DNA of 64,000 nt from Argopecten irradians (Eukaryota > Mollusca > Bivalvia > Pectinida > Pectinidae). Below are positions 60,627 to 64,000 of this stretch, piece after piece (the stretch's first letter is position 1; every line of letters starts with the position of its first letter). The notes beneath the pieces were generated by a model. It was not told the DNA's origin. It ran no database searches and was given only the letters and a program-made list of their open reading frames with translations. The translations under genes and the position numbers were made by a program. The DNA is taken from positions 32,475,328 through 32,539,327 of the forward strand of contig NC_091146.1 of assembly GCF_041381155.1 (NCBI RefSeq), in the 5' to 3' direction.

Positions 60627-63600
60627 CCCCTAATACTCGTCGTTAGCGAAAGGTAGTTTACATGTACATGTATTACCAAGAAGGTTAAAGGCCCATTACC
60701 TTTCCGGAGCAAAATATAAAGGTTTCTTAAAAAACATTAATAACATCAGAAAATGCATACCGTTGGCCTAAAATAAGGTTACGACACCAAACATATGCAA
60801 GATTTCCTGCGTAATATATGAAAACAGTGGAGAGTAAATTCGCTGTTTTGCCGTCTGGCGCAGTGATAGTCAACTACCGCGCGGTATTTAGGACGACGGC
60901 GGGAACATAATACGACCCGCGTTATGAAAATAAACATTTTATTTATTTTAAACAAATCGTTCAGAAGGTGATGAATATGTAGTATTAACGGTAAGTTAAT
61001 AATTTTTGCGACTCTACAAAATTATCGATCTTGTTTTACATTCCTATTTTAAAAATTAAAAGCCGTTTCGGAAAGGTAGTGGGCCTTTAAATCAATTAAG
61101 TAGTATAAATTATTTTGACCATTTTAGACGATTCGGGGTCTAGACCCCTTAAAGGCCCATAACCTTTCCGGAGCAAAATATAAAGGTTTCTTAAAGAACA
61201 TTAATAACATCAGAAAATGCATACCGATGACCTAAAATAAGGTTACGACACCAAACGTATGCAAGATTTCCTGCGTAATATATGAAAACAGTGGAGAGTC
61301 CATTAGCTGTTTTGCCGTCTGGCGCAGTGATAATCAACTACCGCGCGGTATTTAGGACGACGGTGGGAAACATAATACGACCCGCGTTATGAAAATAAAC
61401 ATTTTATTTATTTTAATCAAATCGTTCAGAATGTGATGATAAATGTAGTATTAACGGTAAGTTAATAATTGTTAAGACTCTACAAAGTTATCGATCTTGT
61501 TTTACATTCCCATTTTGAAAATTAAAAGCCGTTTCGGAAAGGTAGTGGGCCTTTAACTATAGCACATGTAGAATACCAATTTTTAAATTCTGATTTTTGA
61601 TCTAGAATCCTTAATCGTGTTAAAATTGTCAATAGGCATTCCGGTAGGTACAAATTGATATTACAAATGGTAACCAATTCTCATATCCCTGTGGTATCTG
61701 AAAGAAATATAGATGCCCCTGAATTTATATATATATTAAATCGGGCCGCGACAAGACCAATTTCATGAACATTCCTTAAACTTCAATAGTTAAGGGAATT
61801 TTAAGATAAGAGATTCCAGAAAGTTGAGGAATATTCATGAAACCGGACCCAGACGGATATTGTGGAAACAGTACATAACATCATGGAACTTACATCCGTC
61901 ATTTCGTTGAAGGCCTGAGTGGCCAGAGCACCGGCTTCATCTGTTGGTAGTTTTACAAAGGACTCGTAGAATTCCCGGATTTCTAGTGTGTCAAGTTTCC
62001 CGTCATCCTTTGTGTCCATAACCCTGAATAGACACCTCGGGAGAAGTCGGAGCCAGATCGGAAAATTATGCATACTCATACATCCGGGTATCATATGTTC
62101 CCATAGCGACATCCATGCATCGAGACCAATCAGATCTGAAGGGAAAGATATGTGTCAAAATCATTATGATACAAAATAGCCAGTGAAGGTTGAGACACAG
62201 GGACTTGGCAAGAGTTTCCAAATAACGGCCAATATAAATCTGTATATTTTCAAACAATCGCCATTCAGGGGGAGAAAAAATATATAATTTTAACTGTACA
62301 GATATCTTTTCTGTATGCCTCTTGGCCATGCTAAGGTGCATGGGAACAAAAAACATATCTATGTAAAATCCATCTCGAACTTCTTGATACGACCCTTCGT
62401 ACTTTGTTTTTTTTTTGTGTTCAATGTATCTAAGGATGGCCATGGGGCCGACTTATTGATAGTGTATTATATTTATATTGACTATTGGCTGGAAATTCGT
62501 GTAAAGTCCCTAAAAGTGGAGACACTTCCATTCGTTTCATGCTGTCAGTAGTCATGGTTCGGACGGATGTTAATAGTGGGTCCAACGACCAGAACTTGGT
62601 AACTACATTTGTATATATCCTAGTGCGTGCAAGTACAATGTACATGTACATGTACAGCCCTCAAGATGACCGACTGGTATAGAATAATCCGCATGGGCTA
62701 CTTTGTTTTCATTCTGTGTCGTCTTGCCAAATATGTGCCAAGTCCCTATGATAGGAAAGCTAATAAATATACCAACACAAATCGCATCTGTTCAAATTGG
62801 TTTGGTTAGGTTTGTTTAGTTAAACGTCCTATTAACAGCCAGGGTCATGTAAGGACGTGCCAGGTTTGTTGGTGGAGGAAAGCCGGAGTACCCGGAGAAA
62901 AACCACCGAACAGCGGTCAGTACCTGGCAACTGCCCCACATGGGATTCGAACCCGCATCCCAGAGGTGGAGGGCTTGTGGTAATATGTCGGGACATCTTA
63001 ACCACTTGACCACCGTGGCCCCCGTTCTGTTCAAATTTCGCTATTTTATCGATATTTTACATTTTTTGACGGGAAAGCACGCATATAGAAATCAAGAAGT
63101 GTACAAAATATCGATAAAAAAACTTTCAAATTTCGCTATTTAATCGATATTTTGTACACTTCTTGATTTCTATGCGCGTGCTTTCCCGTGAACTTACCTG
63201 ATTTAATGTCTGTTTTTTCGTGTAACACCTCGAAGAACGTCGTATGTACTTCATATAGTTCAGTCGCTGCTGCCGAGTTCTTCTCCCATCCCGTGTAGTC
63301 TAGGATTTTCTAAAACAAAATAAACAGTTTATCTTTTTTATGTTGTTTGAATTGTATGTGCTTTTTAGGTTATTTTATGCTCTTCATATTTAGAGGAAGT
63401 AAAGAAATGATATTAATAATTAATAGTGGAGGAAAACCGGAGTAGCCGGAGAAAAACCACCGACCAGCGGTCAGTACCTGGCAACTACCTCATATTTGGA
63501 GGAAGTAAAGAAATGATACTAATAATTAATAGTGGAGGAAAACCGGAGTAGCCGGAGAAAAACCACCGACCAGCGGTCAGTACCTGGCAACTACCTCATA

Positions 63601-64000
63601 TTTGGAGGAAGTAAAGAAATGATACTAATAATTAATAGTGGAAGAAAACCGGAGTAGCCGGAGAAAAACCACCGACCAGCGGTCAGTACCTGGCAACTAC
63701 CTCATATTTGGAGGAAGTAAAGAAATGATACTAATAATTAATAGTGGAAGAAAACCGGAGTAGCCGGAGAAAAACCACCGACCAGCGGTCAGTACCTGGC
63801 AACTACCTCAAATAATACATTGTGATTGACATTATGACTGTGTTGCTTTTTGATTTACTATGAGATACAATGTAGTCCAGGGGCGGTTATGACGTCAGTG
63901 ATAGTATCCCCTGGAGTATCAAGGATGGTTATGTATTTACCTTGAATAGAAGTGGAAGGTCTTTCTTCATCAAGTACCCATCGCCATCGACATCTGTTAT
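59841..64000 (-). CDS. Sarcoplasmic calcium-binding protein (EF-hand), 3' part
   Basis: Four minus-strand exons (64000-63941, 63309-63198, 62135-61894, 60089-59841) join in phase and give 220 residues; the N-terminus lies beyond the window. A canonical EF loop [12 protein letters not shown] is at fragment residues 3-14. A second loop, [12 protein letters not shown] (98-109), has Lys where Asp/Asn is usual at position 3. The helical WMSLWEHM and FPIWLRLL segments and the final [16 protein letters not shown] then [13 protein letters not shown] pattern fit invertebrate sarcoplasmic calcium-binding proteins, soluble muscle Ca/Mg buffers (family knowledge). About 45 further residues after the GPGRYIFG block form a polar tail without obvious domain. 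The last intron holds an ATC microsatellite and two MITEs. Confidence 0.85.
60155..60632 (+). repeat. (ATC)n microsatellite with interruptions
   Basis: CATCAT/ATCACC runs in the last intron of the EF-hand gene, interrupted by a hairpin element at 60184-60267. The Ile/His-rich frames through it are not genes. Confidence 0.9.
60184..60267. mobile_element. Mini hairpin element inserted in the ATC tract
   Basis: AGTCCGCTAAACCTGCCTAT is perfectly mirrored by ATAGGCAGGTTTAGCGGACT, with an AT-rich middle. ACATC flanks both sides, possibly a 5-bp target duplication, although the ATC context weakens this. Confidence 0.6.
60685..61090. mobile_element. TTAA-ended MITE, family 7, copy 1
   Basis: TTAAAGGCCCATTACCTTTC then CGGAGC, mirrored by CGGAAAGGTAGTGGGCCTTTAA-type tips. 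About 406 bp; inner block CTACCGCGCGGTATTTAGGA. Non-coding. Confidence 0.72.
61149..61556. mobile_element. TTAA-ended MITE, family 7, copy 2
   Basis: About 408 bp, nearly the same sequence and orientation as the copy ending 59 bp upstream. TTAA at both tips. Confidence 0.72.
61894..62135 (-). CDS. EF-hand gene, third exon in window
   Basis: The acceptor is CTTTCCCTTCAG. The exon encodes the WMSLWEHM helix, the second EF loop and ends NEMTD. The donor is GTAAGTTCC, phase 0. Confidence 0.88.
62800..63023 (-). mobile_element. Full-length tRNA-derived SINE
   Basis: On the minus strand: a head with A-box TGGTCAAGTGGTTAAG and perfect B-box GGGTTCGAATCCC, a core with GGTGGTTTTTCTCCGGGTAC, and the tail TGACCCTGGCTGTTAATAGG then ACGTT and AAAC/AACC repeats. 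It is in the sense orientation within an EF-hand gene intron. Pieces of this SINE are the basis of two arrays (42235-42960, 63390-63810). Confidence 0.82.
63069..63189. repeat. Long hairpin next to a splice donor
   Basis: ACGGGAAAGCACGCATATAG then AAATCAAGAAGTGTACAAAA pairs with TTTTGTACACTTCTTGATTT then CTATGCGCGTGCTTTCCCGT. Arms of about 48 bp, loop of about 20 bp. TTTCGCTATTT.ATCGATATTTT is also directly repeated at 63037 and 63133. Confidence 0.8.
63198..63309 (-). CDS. EF-hand gene, next exon
   Basis: The acceptor is TTTTGTTTTAG. The exon encodes [12 protein letters not shown] and [16 protein letters not shown]. The donor is GTAAGTTCA, phase 1. A long hairpin begins 8 bases into the following intron. 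Confidence 0.85.
63390..63810 (-). repeat. 106-bp array containing a SINE core, 4 copies
   Basis: Each unit holds ACCGGAGTAGCCGGAGAAAA, ACCACCGACCAGCGGTCAGT and ACCTGGCAACTACCTC, the core of the SINE at 62870-62935, plus a unique spacer with GGAAGTAAAGAAATGATACT. Period 106 bp (starts 63425, 63531, 63637, 63743). Confidence 0.88.
63828..63927. mobile_element. MITE family 3, single right arm
   Basis: TTACTATGAGATACAATGTA then GTCCAGGGG and CCCCTGGAGTATCAAGGATG match the right arms at 11395 and 47300. It ends 13 bp from the exon donor at 63940. Confidence 0.6.
63941..64000 (-). CDS. EF-hand gene exon, cut by the window edge
   Basis: Encodes [20 protein letters not shown], a canonical EF loop with Asp at positions 1, 3, 5 and 12. 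The donor is GTAAATACA, phase 0. Confidence 0.85.

Noticed and set aside
62880..63023. Genuine tRNA gene
   Set aside because: A- and B-boxes are present, but they are followed by a SINE core and tail shared with other copies.

Overview
This is nuclear DNA from an animal, most likely a bivalve mollusc. It is AT-rich and gene-poor, its genes have short exons with GT-AG introns, and it is crowded with tandem arrays, TIR-ended MITEs and tRNA-headed SINEs. Two repeat signatures fit bivalves: an element with ACAAGAGGCCCATGGGCC / GGTCATCTGAC ends, and a SINE ending in the CTGGCTGTTAATAGGACGTT motif. A sarcoplasmic calcium-binding protein ending in a GPGRYIFG block also fits. The species call is an inference.

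Three genes can be assembled exon by exon, with matching splice phases. (1) A minus-strand CDC42 small effector (CDC42SE2/SPEC type), coding exons 15433-15380, 14537-14424 and 14132-13992. Its 5' UTR probably lies far upstream, possibly near 32.2-32.5 kb. (2) A plus-strand type I membrane protein of the PDI/thioredoxin class, nine coding exons from 32840 to 48865, 318 residues, with a CPRC site in the first thioredoxin fold and a degenerate CENH site in the second. (3) The 3' part of a minus-strand EF-hand sarcoplasmic calcium-binding protein, exons 64000-63941, 63309-63198, 62135-61894 and 60089-59841. Its start lies beyond the window. Two weak, frame-broken coding-like relics are at 8.58-9.25 kb and 13.13-13.53 kb.

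Layout: 0.7-8.0 kb is a 44-bp satellite lodged in a foldback element. 8.3-13.9 kb is repeat relics. 14.0-15.5 kb is the CDC42SE2 coding exons. 15.5-32.2 kb is probable intron or intergenic DNA with a 33-bp satellite at 20.9-25.8 kb. 32.2-32.8 kb is a candidate shared promoter. 32.8-52.8 kb is the thioredoxin-fold gene, with large intronic arrays and probably a long 3' UTR. 53-58 kb is a cluster of repeat elements. 58-59.8 kb is nearly empty. 59.8-64 kb is the EF-hand gene.

The most striking pattern is how the tandem arrays arise. Introns 3, 4, 5, 6 and 7 of the thioredoxin-fold gene each carry an array just downstream of the 5' splice site. In introns 4 and 7 the repeated unit is the 3' end of the preceding exon plus its own splice donor, giving about 17 and 33 extra copies of an exon-end/donor junction. 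Other arrays are also built from pieces of older elements: the 44-bp satellite matches the middle of the foldback element at 55.18 kb, the intron 6 array matches a SINE tRNA-like head, the array at 63.4-63.8 kb matches a SINE core, and the array at 51.47 kb starts at the edge of a dispersed element.
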